From NCBI GenBank assembly GCA_964613045.1, contig CAZTFS010000091.1, positions 1 to 9,060 on the forward strand: a stretch of DNA of 9,060 nt. Reading direction: 5' to 3'. The notes under the pieces are model-generated. The model was not told where the DNA came from. It did not search any database and saw only the letters and a list, made by a program, of their open reading frames with translations. Shown here in pieces: positions 1 to 6,658 of the stretch. The translations under genes and the position numbers were made by a program. How positions within the stretch are numbered: position 1 is the stretch's first letter; every line of letters begins with the position of its first letter. Source of the DNA: UBA1081 sp964613045. GTDB lineage: Bacteria; Bacillota; Clostridia; Oscillospirales; Acutalibacteraceae.

Positions 1-31
1 TTGTACATTGTAAATTGTAAATTGTTCATTG
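1..31 (+). repeat. Heptad-repeat element, left copy
   Basis: The stretch reads as successive 7-base units TTGTACA, TTGTAAA, TTGTAAA, TTGTTCA and a final TTG. A second element of the same layout lies in the opposite orientation at 9008-9038. It sits 16 bases past the stop codon of the HD-domain gene, so it is in that gene's 3' region. It may extend beyond the left edge of the window. This is a dispersed short tandem repeat of unknown function; no coding potential is evident. Confidence 0.7.
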
Positions 32-46
32 AAACGGTTCGACAAA

Positions 47-484
47 TTATTGTTTTTCTTCTTTGAGCATCTCAATTGCCTTTTTATATTTTTCCGTCCG
101 TTCAAGATCTGACTTTGTTATACTTTCAATACGGCTTAAATCGCTGTTATGCTCAAGGTCAGCAAGCTTGACTCTGACAGTATCGGGATTTGTTTTTACT
201 CGTTCTATATAGTCAAAATAATTCTCGTTTTCCCTCTGAGTAAGAATATCAACACATTCCGCAATATATTCATCAATCCCTCTTTTAAGAAGCTGTTCAC
301 AGGTGATATCTGTATCCTCAACAACATCATGCAACAGAGCAACTGCCGTTGTTATTTCATCTGTCATACTTTCAGCGACATGTACAGGGTGCAGAATATA
401 CGGCAACCCGCCTTTATCAATTGCATCTTTGTGAGCATCGAAAGCTATCTGCATTGCTTTTTTCGTAAGAGCGGTATAAATCAA
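47..484 (-). CDS. Small SpoT/Rel-type HD-domain phosphohydrolase-like protein
   Basis: This is a stand-alone HD domain of about 145 residues, similar to the hydrolase half of Rel/SpoT proteins, which bind a metal ion and remove pyrophosphate from (p)ppGpp. Numbered from the TTG start, visible motifs are PYILHP (His32), LLHDVVEDT (His52, Asp53, Glu56, Asp57) and VKLADLEHN (Asp109, Asn113), which match the metal and catalytic residues of that family. No synthetase domain, ACT or TGS domain follows. The residue equivalent to the guanine-stacking Arg of Rel hydrolases (the R of the RKSG motif) is Asp23, so the substrate may differ. Start choice: the ATG at 499 has no Shine-Dalgarno site, whereas GGAGG inside its first codons stands 8 bases before TTG at 484; relatives as I recall them also begin near M-I-Y. 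The protein is soluble and cytoplasmic. It probably forms its own transcription unit, but I see no convincing promoter. Confidence 0.85.
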   Translation of the reverse strand: MIYTALTKKAMQIAFDAHKDAIDKGGLPYILHPVHVAESMTDEITTAVALLHDVVEDTDITCEQLLKRGIDEYIAECVDILTQRENENYFDYIERVKTNPDTVRVKLADLEHNSDLSRIESITKSDLERTEKYKKAIEMLKEEKQ

Positions 485-557
485 GATCTTATCCTCCATG
501 AAATGTGATCATCAATGTGTTACAAATAATACGGTGATACGCCGTTTAAGACACAGA

Positions 558-586
558 AAACGCAGGACATAAAACACCCTGCGTTT
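558..586 (-). terminator. Hairpin terminator after the zinc-ribbon gene
   Basis: On the minus strand, 4 bases past the stop codon of the 591-1592 gene, AAACGCAGG pairs with CCTGCGTTT around an 11-base loop. It is followed by a short U run (TTTTC). The 9-bp stem is good but the U tract is weak, so some read-through into the HD gene downstream is possible. Confidence 0.6.
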
Positions 587-590
587 CTTA

Positions 591-1592
591 TCAGTACTCA
601 AACTGAGTATATTCGGTAATATCCACGATCCTTGCCTTGATATCAGTAATATACGCATTCGCAGTGATATCAATATTCATGCTCTGATTGATCGATTGCA
701 CCTGTTTTGTGTCATTGTCATAGATCAATGTTACGGTACAGCCCGTATAATTAAAATCAATATCGCTTAACGCAAGTGATGATATTGATTTGATCTGCTC
801 TGCGGCATCGTAAGGATCAAAAATTCCGCTGACTGCCCCTGATGATGTTGTTGCACCGGCAGACAGTATCTCGGGATTCAGCTCATCACAAACTGTAATG
901 ACAAGCTTATACATATCACCTTCAATTATCTCACAATATGCATTTTTGATTTTTGTCGCATCCGTCAGAAGACAGCCGTAAGGCGAATTTATCACAGGAA
1001 GCTTATCTGCATTTCCAGCTGTATACACAACAGGATTCGATGCAGTTTTTGATGTGACATATTTCTCAATTATGGGAAGCACAAGTCCCCCCAACCCGCC
1101 TAAGCTCTGATGTTCGGCAGGCAGATTCTGATATCTTATTTTTGTAAAACCGACAGCATCATTCTTCAACTGATTCATAACGGCAGTATACTCTCTGAGT
1201 ATCGATTCCGCAGTAAGAAGCGAACGGTCAGTTTCGATCTGACGGACAGTGCCGTCTGTATCCATAACAGATATATCCGCAGAGCCTCTGCCTTCACGTA
1301 TTTCCTCGCCTACTGCATCGGTTACAACTTCACCGCCGATACTGCCGCTGAATACACCTTTACTCATCAGCACGATCATAAGAACGGCAAAAGAGGTAAT
1401 TATTACAGCAAGAACGAACACAAGCCGTATATTTGACGGACGTTTGCTCTTGTTGAGTTTTTCGGAAGGTTCCTGTAAATCTTCTTCAGGGCTTATCTCC
1501 AGCACGGTCTCCTCCCCGATAAATTCAGCTCCGCAAAATCGGCAGAATCTCGAATCATCATCAATCTGTCTTCCGCAATTCGGACAAATCAT
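591..1592 (-). CDS. Zinc-ribbon, single-pass membrane protein
   Basis: The 333-residue product starts with a four-cysteine zinc ribbon (CPNC at 3-6, CRFC at 17-20), then an acidic linker, a basic stretch (KSKRP, about 48-52) and one transmembrane helix at about 57-76. By the positive-inside rule the ribbon is cytoplasmic and the remaining roughly 255 residues are outside. The outer part has a probable folded domain from about 125 to the end, which I do not recognise. It is the last gene of a three-gene operon: it begins 12 bases after the preceding stop codon, and its GGAG site lies directly beside that stop, 8 bases before the ATG, which fits coupled translation. Zinc-ribbon/one-helix proteins are common in Clostridia and mostly uncharacterised, so a role in sensing or envelope maintenance is only a guess. 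Confidence 0.85.
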   Translation of the reverse strand: MICPNCGRQIDDDSRFCRFCGAEFIGEETVLEISPEEDLQEPSEKLNKSKRPSNIRLVFVLAVIITSFAVLMIVLMSKGVFSGSIGGEVVTDAVGEEIREGRGSADISVMDTDGTVRQIETDRSLLTAESILREYTAVMNQLKNDAVGFTKIRYQNLPAEHQSLGGLGGLVLPIIEKYVTSKTASNPVVYTAGNADKLPVINSPYGCLLTDATKIKNAYCEIIEGDMYKLVITVCDELNPEILSAGATTSSGAVSGIFDPYDAAEQIKSISSLALSDIDFNYTGCTVTLIYDNDTKQVQSINQSMNIDITANAYITDIKARIVDITEYTQFEY

Positions 1593-1604
1593 AAATACTG
1601 CTCC

Positions 1605-2669
1605 TTACATAAGATCGGCAAAAATGACTGTAATGGATGAGGCTGTATAGCCTTTGAGTGTGAGCTGATCGACAGGGATAGCTTCAGAAATATAATCAAC
1701 AACCAGCTGTGTAATTACTTCACCGTCACTGTCACAGATATCGATCTCCTTTAATGAATCACCGACAGTATAGAACTTGAAGGTCTGATCCTCATTCTGA
1801 TATTCACTGCAAATACCGTTTTCCCCGTTTATTGTAACCATGTAAGTTTTTATAAGTCTTTTCTGCATGGTTTCATAATCTGCAGTTCCGAAATTCATAC
1901 TGAACTCATCAGGTGAGATTCCCACAAGATTCATAACAGTGTCAGTCATCTCCAGATACTGCTTGGTTGCAGGACGCTTGATGTACAGAGTTCCGTCAAG
2001 ACATAAGATTGAAACTTCCACACCGTCAAGATTGGTAAGTGCTTCAAAATTGTTTCCGTCTAAAGACATTACAACAGGATTACCCTCTCCGCCGCCATAC
2101 ATTGCACCCTTTATGTAGCAGCTACGGTTAAGGAATAATTTGATGGCTTTCTGAGACTTTTCGAGCTCGGTAGCGTTGTTTACGGTATCTGCATTGTCTG
2201 CATCGTCAGCTTTAGTCGTAACCTCCACTATCGTATTGGGATTATATGAGCCTACATCTTCACTCACAGTAGTTGTGGCTTCACTTACCATCTGCTGAAC
2301 CTTGCTTACATATTCTTCTCTCGATACCGACTGTCCTTCTTCATCTGTCAGATTTTCTTCCATATTCTGCTCGATATAAGAAAGAAGTGCAGAAGCGTTA
2401 TGGCTGTCTTCCGTTGTCACTTCATCAGACGTAACATTATTGTCTGCACCGTTGCCCGCAAAAAACCAGATAATACCGCAGATAACAGCTACAAGAAGTA
2501 CAGACGCTGCGATTATCACGGGAAGCATATTGTTTTTCTTTTTCTTTGCCGCATCTGCAGAAACGACCTCAACTCTGTTTTCAATGTCAAAACGGATATC
2601 ATTGCCGTTTGCATCGTTGTTCTGCATCTCGTTGTTCTGCATATTTTCATTATTCATATTCTGATCCAT
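1605..2669 (-). CDS. Single-pass envelope protein, paralogue of its upstream neighbour
   Basis: The 354-residue product has an Asn/Met-rich N-terminus with short MQNN-type repeats (1-20), a basic KKKK cluster at 42-45, one transmembrane helix at about 49-71, an acidic Thr/Ser/Glu-rich linker to about 165, and a C-terminal domain at about 168-354. That domain aligns by eye with the neighbouring product: both contain a Y-(I/V)-(K/D)-G-(A/T)-M segment, a (D/N)GN(N/D)F segment, a DG(T/K)LY(I/L) segment and end in L-T-(L/F)-K-G-Y ... DLM. The alternation of short strands suggests a LolA/LppX-like beta half-barrel that could bind a lipid or peptide, but this is a fold guess. GGAGG stands 7 bases before the ATG and the gap to the previous gene is 13 bases. 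The domain is expected outside the membrane. Function unknown. Confidence 0.85.
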   Translation of the reverse strand: MDQNMNNENMQNNEMQNNDANGNDIRFDIENRVEVVSADAAKKKKNNMLPVIIAASVLLVAVICGIIWFFAGNGADNNVTSDEVTTEDSHNASALLSYIEQNMEENLTDEEGQSVSREEYVSKVQQMVSEATTTVSEDVGSYNPNTIVEVTTKADDADNADTVNNATELEKSQKAIKLFLNRSCYIKGAMYGGGEGNPVVMSLDGNNFEALTNLDGVEVSILCLDGTLYIKRPATKQYLEMTDTVMNLVGISPDEFSMNFGTADYETMQKRLIKTYMVTINGENGICSEYQNEDQTFKFYTVGDSLKEIDICDSDGEVITQLVVDYISEAIPVDQLTLKGYTASSITVIFADLM

Positions 2670-2682
2670 TTTATTTCCTCCG

Positions 2683-3690
2683 TTACATTAAGTCTTTCAG
2701 AAATGATACCATATTAGCCTTAGAATAACCTTTAAAAGTCAACATATCTGAAGGGATCTCAGCAGAAAATTCATCAGCCTGCAGCACAGTTTCAGCATTA
2801 CTGTTACTGTACTGAGTGATCTGCTTTATCTCATCACCGACTGCGATAAATTCAATACAGTTTGTCGAGTCCTTATATGTATAGCATACGGCACTGTTAC
2901 CGTTGTAAGTTGCTTTTGTTACAGACGTGGGAGATTTACTGTCAAACTTGACCTTATTGAATTCAAAGGTAAAAGAATCATCTTCAACACCCATCATTTT
3001 TTTAAGTGCCGAATTTATTTCGATATAGGTCTTGTTATCGGGATTCATCAGATACAGCTTTCCGTCATAATTCATAACGGAAATATCCACACCTTCCAGT
3101 TCCGAATATATTTGAAAGTCATTGCCGTTCATAGCCATTTCCATTGGTGACTGACTTCCGGCTGATATCATTGTGCCGTCCACGTAATACGTTCCGTTAA
3201 AGAAAGCTTCAATTAGCGACATGACCTTACTGTTCGAGTCAGCAGCAGCATCGGTCTTTACGGTTGTTGTTTCAAGATACTGAGTTGTTGACACCGAAGT
3301 CTGCTTCTCTGTCTGAACAGCAGAAACAGTTGTCCGGACAGGTTCAGGCTTATAGGCATCAATAGCAGTGGTTGCTATCTGATGCTCTTCAAACTCAGAA
3401 ACAAAAACATCGGAAACACCCTCAAAAGAAATGTCCGGCTCGTCTTTCATCGACACAGGCTCATAATTTTCGGCACTTTCGTCCAAAACATCACCCGATG
3501 CTTCCACAGTGATTCCATCATTATTACTTTTATTTTTACTTTTTACGATCACCGCAGTTACAACGACGGCAATAACGATCACTGCAATCACTGCAACAAT
3601 AAATATTTCCATACGTTTATTCTTCTTTCCGCCATCATTTATCTCCTTCTCAACAGGTTCAAAATTTTCATGACCTTCCATTTTGCTCAC
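2683..3690 (-). CDS. Single-pass envelope protein, first gene of the operon
   Basis: From the GTG chosen here the product is 335 residues: a charged cytoplasmic N-terminus, one transmembrane helix at about 28-50 very rich in Val and Ile, a long Thr/Ser/Glu-rich linker to about 150, and a C-terminal domain (about 155-335) related to that of the next gene. The linker resembles a flexible, possibly glycosylated stalk. Start choice: the frame is open up to 3735, but that GTG lies upstream of the predicted transcript start (about 3719). GTG at 3690 has AAAGGA 9 bases upstream; ATG at 3681 is a second possibility and has no well-placed ribosome site. The pair with the next gene looks like a tandem duplication that has since diverged. 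Function unknown; binding of a hydrophobic ligand or cell-wall component is an inference from the guessed fold. Confidence 0.83.
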   Translation of the reverse strand: MSKMEGHENFEPVEKEINDGGKKNKRMEIFIVAVIAVIVIAVVVTAVIVKSKNKSNNDGITVEASGDVLDESAENYEPVSMKDEPDISFEGVSDVFVSEFEEHQIATTAIDAYKPEPVRTTVSAVQTEKQTSVSTTQYLETTTVKTDAAADSNSKVMSLIEAFFNGTYYVDGTMISAGSQSPMEMAMNGNDFQIYSELEGVDISVMNYDGKLYLMNPDNKTYIEINSALKKMMGVEDDSFTFEFNKVKFDSKSPTSVTKATYNGNSAVCYTYKDSTNCIEFIAVGDEIKQITQYSNSNAETVLQADEFSAEIPSDMLTFKGYSKANMVSFLKDLM

Positions 3691-3725
3691 TTCACAAATT
3701 CCTTTGCAATTTCTCTTTTCAATAC

Positions 3726-3754
3726 ATTTTAACACATATTCAAATATATTTCAA
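3726..3754 (-). promoter_or_regulatory. Sigma-A promoter of the three-gene envelope operon
   Basis: On the minus strand TTGAAA (3749-3754) and TAAAAT (3726-3731) are separated by exactly 17 bases. Both boxes are 5 of 6 matches to consensus. The predicted transcript start near 3719 gives a leader of about 29 bases before the GTG at 3690. Two copies of a palindrome-containing 25-bp repeat lie immediately upstream of the -35 box. Confidence 0.7.
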
Positions 3755-3757
3755 GAG

Positions 3758-3807
3758 ACTTTAAAAGTATGTACATAAATACACTTTAAAAGTATGTACA
3801 TAAATAC
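3758..3807. repeat. Perfect 25-bp tandem duplication
   Basis: Positions 3758-3782 and 3783-3807 are identical and directly adjacent. Each copy holds the perfect palindrome TATGTACATA (3768-3777 and 3793-3802). Because 25 is not a multiple of 3, the second copy is read in a different frame and forms the last residues of the remnant gene at 3761-4003. The palindromes centre near -54 and -79 relative to the predicted operon start, so they could also serve as protein-binding sites. Confidence 0.9.
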
Positions 3808-4003
3808 CGCCGCATACTGTAAATTCCTTGGTGATATCCCCTTTTTTCAGAATAACTTTTGCCGTACAATCATCAGCAGCTTCGGCTGTCACTCTTCCGA
3901 AAGTCTTCAATACGGAAAAATCCTTTCTGAATACAGGCGAAAATCTGTCTTTAACCGTCATGTCGGCACATATCCATTTACTTTTAAATTCGTGCCCACT
4001 CAT
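3761..4003 (-). pseudogene. Remnant of a GH78-like alpha-L-rhamnosidase, internally deleted
   Basis: The 80-codon frame starts with ATG preceded by GAGGG at a good distance and a possible promoter. Residues 1-33 (KSKWI followed by PVFRKDFSV) resemble the N-terminus of GH78-type alpha-L-rhamnosidases. Residues of about 43-68 (DDCTAKVILKKG, then FTVCGGIYVHTF) resemble the very C-terminal strand pair of the same enzymes, where a P-x-N-x-T-A-x-V-x-L-P segment is followed by a V-x-S-G-x-Y-x-F segment. Intact enzymes of this family are many hundreds of residues long, so the catalytic core appears lost by an internal deletion near residues 34-42. With one repeat copy the frame would end shortly after the F-K-V at a TGA (3751-3753); the 25-bp duplication changed the tail. 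The family assignment is by eye and moderate; it could be a fragment of another glycosidase, or a small unrelated protein. Confidence 0.5.
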
Positions 4004-4044
4004 AGATATCCCTCACAAAAAAATGCTCAATGAATTGCAAAATA

Positions 4045-4073
4045 ATTGTGCCATAAAACCGTATAAATTGCAA
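4045..4073 (-). promoter_or_regulatory. Possible promoter of the remnant gene
   Basis: On the minus strand TTGCAA (4068-4073) and CACAAT (4045-4050) are separated by 17 bases and each matches consensus at four of six positions. It lies just after the terminator of the regulator gene and about 40 bases before the ATG at 4003, so the remnant would have been its own transcription unit. Confidence 0.35.
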
Positions 4074-4077
4074 GAGA

Positions 4078-4116
4078 AAAGGAGCTGTAAAAAACTTACT
4101 GTTTTTCAGCTCCTTT
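4078..4116 (-). terminator. Terminator of the XRE regulator gene
   Basis: AAAGGAGCTG (4078-4087) pairs with CAGCTCCTTT (4107-4116). An inner AAAAAC/GTTTTT pairing after a 2-base bulge extends the stem to about 16 bp with a 5-base loop. On the minus strand it starts 8 bases after the regulator's stop codon and ends in a run beginning TTTTCTCTT, a moderate U tract. Confidence 0.7.
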
Positions 4117-4123
4117 GCAATAT

Positions 4124-4804
4124 TCATTTCTTCCTGAAATGTGCAAATGCATTAAAGATCACAGTGCCGATAAGCAGAACAACCGATGCAAAATTGTATG
4201 CAAAGCTCAGATCCTCAACCGTTCCGCAACCGCCGGAACGCATGGCAGAATCAATAATCAGAACAGGAATATACATTGCAACGGCACAGCATACAAAGCT
4301 TATAAAAGAAAATATCCGTCCTTTTCCTTCGGATAAGATTGCAGCTATGCCGGATCCCCATGCAACAACTCCAAGCAGCAGTGCCGAGAGATTAAAAATT
4401 CCTGCGTTACGGTAACCAAACAGAATCTCAACGACATTATCATTATTCCGGAGAAAATATATTCCGCAGGAAAGCAATACAAAAACAGCGATGGCAGAGA
4501 ATAATGCAACAATATTCCCTTTTACGGTTTTTGAGTTATTTTCCTTTTCGATAGCAGATATCTGAGCCATATTACTTATAATTTTATCCGCAGATTCATT
4601 TTCAAGTCCCAATAATTCCGAAACGGAAATATCCAGATGCTGTGCTAACGGCTCCAGCAATGAGATATCGGGGAAATTAAGTCCTCTCTCCCACTTGCTC
4701 ACCGCCGCAACGGAAACATTCATCGCTTCAGCAATGTCCTTTTGCGTCTCTCCACGGGATTTTCTTGATTCCAGAATCTTTTTTCCTGTGTACTGAGAAT
4801 CCAT
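4124..4804 (-). CDS. XRE-family regulator with four membrane helices
   Basis: The 226-residue product has an N-terminal helix-turn-helix of the Cro/CI (XRE) type at about 7-66, with the usual TQKDIAEAMNVSVAAVSKWE pattern and an SELLGL end. It continues into a short linker and four hydrophobic helices at about 97-118, 136-157, 163-184 and 200-222. It is therefore a DNA-binding protein fixed to the membrane, a layout common in Clostridia, where the membrane part is thought to sense a signal or control access to DNA. AAGGAG stands 9 bases before the ATG. It is transcribed divergently from the GH3/condensation-like pair, with about 150 bases between the two start codons, so control of that pair and of itself is a reasonable inference. 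No target is proven by the sequence. Confidence 0.9.
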   Translation of the reverse strand: MDSQYTGKKILESRKSRGETQKDIAEAMNVSVAAVSKWERGLNFPDISLLEPLAQHLDISVSELLGLENESADKIISNMAQISAIEKENNSKTVKGNIVALFSAIAVFVLLSCGIYFLRNNDNVVEILFGYRNAGIFNLSALLLGVVAWGSGIAAILSEGKGRIFSFISFVCCAVAMYIPVLIIDSAMRSGGCGTVEDLSFAYNFASVVLLIGTVIFNAFAHFRKK

Positions 4805-4827
4805 AAGATCACTCTCCTTTTGAGCCT

Positions 4828-4856
4828 ATTTAAGCACAAAAGCACATAAAAATCAA
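4828..4856 (-). promoter_or_regulatory. Promoter of the XRE regulator gene
   Basis: On the minus strand TTGATT (4851-4856) and TTAAAT (4828-4833) are separated by 17 bases. The predicted start near 4821 leaves a very short leader (about 17 bases) that begins at the ribosome-binding site. The -35 box abuts the near-palindrome at 4857-4871. Confidence 0.5.
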
Positions 4857-4871
4857 TCGACTTAAAGTTGA
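4857..4871. promoter_or_regulatory. Candidate operator in the divergent promoter region
   Basis: TCGACTT and AAGTTGA form an inverted repeat around a central A, with one mismatch in seven pairs. It lies next to the -35 box of the regulator promoter and 15 bases upstream of the -35 box of the GH3 promoter. AATCAA flanks it at 4851-4856 and 4871-4876 as a direct repeat. A symmetric 15-bp site fits a dimeric XRE protein, but binding is inferred. Confidence 0.4.
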
Positions 4872-4885
4872 ATCAAATTTTCTTC

Positions 4886-4914
4886 TTGTAAATCCCATAA
4901 AAATAGTTTATTCT
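4886..4914 (+). promoter_or_regulatory. Promoter of the GH3/condensation-like operon
   Basis: TTGTAA (4886-4891) and TATTCT (4909-4914) are separated by 17 bases; each box matches consensus at four positions. The predicted start near 4921 gives a leader of about 33 bases before the ATG at 4954. The weak boxes suggest that an activator or release from repression may matter. Confidence 0.45.
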
Positions 4915-4953
4915 AATAGAGGAAAGAAAAACATACACGATGGAGAAAGAAAT

Positions 4954-6654
4954 ATGTCACTTAAAATTTTCAGACCGTTATTTACTGCAATAGGCGGATT
5001 TTTAGGCATAGCTGAACACATCAAGCTCTGTATTTATGCTTCAAATGCGAACAAAAAACAGGAAAAGGTACTTTTGTCTCTTATGAAAGACAACAAAAAT
5101 ACCGTTTACGGCAAAGCAAATAATTTTGATAAAGTCAAGTCGGTCAATGATTATCAGAATATTGTTCCGCTCTCTTCCTACGGTGATTATGAAGATTACG
5201 TCATGCGTATGGCTCAGGGCGAAAAGGGACTTATAACCAACAGATATATCCGAAGATTCACTGAATCATCAGGCAGCACGGGAAGATCAAAGCTTGTACC
5301 GCTTTCAGGTACGGCGGAGTGGAACTGTCAGTGCTTCAGCTTCAGTGCTCCCGTGGGCTGTGCAGTCAAGTATTTTGCAAAAAACAAAAAACTGCTCCCT
5401 CCCCAGCGTGGTCTTTTAACCGCTGAGATTACTTCGAGAAAGCTCCCCTCGGGTGCTACCGTCAGTTGTTTATCCTCAATACCGCTACTCAATCTTCGTC
5501 CCCTCGTAAAATTTTTCACTTCTTCTCCTAAAGAAGTAATGTTTCCCGAAAATGATATTGATATGGATATGCATTACGTAAAACTGCGTTTTGCCTTGCA
5601 GGACAGCGATATAAGCTATCTCGGAACGATCTTTATAACAACGCTTGAATCCATGTTCTTTTATCTGGAAGAAAATTGGGAAATGTTCTGCAAAGATATT
5701 GAAAACGGCACTATAGACGACAGCATAAAAATGCCCGATCACATCAGAAAAAGCCTGCTGAAAAAGATCAAGCCCGACCCGAAAAGAGCAAATGAATTAA
5801 GAACCGAATTCAGCAAAGGATTTGATGATTCACCCATCATTCCGAGGATTTGGAAAAAGTGCAGTTGGATGTACGGAATGGGAACAGGTGCTCTTTCCCA
5901 TTACGCATCAAGACTTCGCCGTTATATCGGTGAGGACATGCCCATTCATTACCTGGGCTATGCCGCAACAGAAGCACTCATGGCTGTTCCTATTGAGCTC
6001 AACTCCTTTGAGTATGTACTTCTTCCCCAGAACGGTTTTTATGAATTTATGCCTCTTGATGCTCCCGAAGGCACACGTCCGCTGACCATCAGTGAGCTGG
6101 AGATCGGAAAAGAATACGAAATGATACTTACGAATCTGAGCGGCTTCTACCGTTACAGAATTGAAGATGTCGTCAAAGTAACAGGCTATTATCATCAGTC
6201 TCCGAAAGTGACTTTCTGCTACAGACTTAACCAGATCGCAAACATCAGCGGTGAAAAGATAAATCAGCTCGCCTTTGACGAGATCGTGGGTAACTTCTCC
6301 GATGAAATGCAGGATATGTTCGTCGGCTACAGTATTTATCCCGACAGAAACACTTCACCGGGACATTATGTACTGCTTATTGAAAGTACTTTGCCCCATA
6401 CCGCATCCGATGAAAAGCTTTACTCCGAAAAATTTGAAGAAGCACTCTGCAATGGCAATGTTTCCGTAGGACCTCTCATAAAAAGCGGTGCGTTGGGTCA
6501 CTGTGAAGTTAAATTCCTTGAACACGGCACTTACGATGCTTACCGTCAGATGCTTAAAGAAAACGGAGCGAATCTCAATCAGATAAAACCCATTAAAGTA
6601 ATCAATTCTGAGGACAGAAAAAATTTCTTCTTCAGCCATATTATCGAGGATTGA
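4954..6654 (+). CDS. GH3-family acyl-adenylating enzyme
   Basis: The 566-residue product has the features of the GH3 (auxin-responsive promoter) family, part of the acyl-adenylate-forming superfamily. Members activate a carboxylic acid with ATP and, in plants, join it to an amino acid as an amide. The ATP-binding motif SSGSTGRSKLVP is at 105-116, a YAATEA motif at 336-341, a GFYRYRIEDVVKV motif at 397-409 and GEKIN at 433-437; these correspond to the three family motifs and the hinge to the C-terminal lid. Length is normal for the family, and no carrier or thioesterase domain is attached. GGAGA stands 7 bases before the ATG. It ends 4 bases before the next gene, so the two are co-transcribed. 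Acid and acceptor are unknown. The first 25 residues are hydrophobic or amphipathic and might touch the membrane. Bacterial GH3 proteins are little characterised. Confidence 0.88.
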   Translation: MSLKIFRPLFTAIGGFLGIAEHIKLCIYASNANKKQEKVLLSLMKDNKNTVYGKANNFDKVKSVNDYQNIVPLSSYGDYEDYVMRMAQGEKGLITNRYIRRFTESSGSTGRSKLVPLSGTAEWNCQCFSFSAPVGCAVKYFAKNKKLLPPQRGLLTAEITSRKLPSGATVSCLSSIPLLNLRPLVKFFTSSPKEVMFPENDIDMDMHYVKLRFALQDSDISYLGTIFITTLESMFFYLEENWEMFCKDIENGTIDDSIKMPDHIRKSLLKKIKPDPKRANELRTEFSKGFDDSPIIPRIWKKCSWMYGMGTGALSHYASRLRRYIGEDMPIHYLGYAATEALMAVPIELNSFEYVLLPQNGFYEFMPLDAPEGTRPLTISELEIGKEYEMILTNLSGFYRYRIEDVVKVTGYYHQSPKVTFCYRLNQIANISGEKINQLAFDEIVGNFSDEMQDMFVGYSIYPDRNTSPGHYVLLIESTLPHTASDEKLYSEKFEEALCNGNVSVGPLIKSGALGHCEVKFLEHGTYDAYRQMLKENGANLNQIKPIKVINSEDRKNFFFSHIIED

Positions 6655-6658
6655 TAAC

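Noticed and set aside
500..557. A promoter for the HD gene, with TATTAT near 523-528 on the minus strand, and a small imperfect ACGG/CCGT hairpin.
   Set aside because: No acceptable -35 box at 16-18 bases and the hairpin stem is short and mismatched, so neither is listed as a feature.
1249..1650. A 133-codon plus-strand frame opposite the zinc-ribbon gene.
   Set aside because: A low-complexity Ser/Ile/Thr-rich shadow of the real minus-strand gene, spanning an operon junction, with no ribosome site.
3828..4415. A 195-codon plus-strand frame covering the remnant and the regulator tail.
   Set aside because: It runs across the terminator hairpin, opposite two better-supported genes, has no ribosome site and no recognisable motif.
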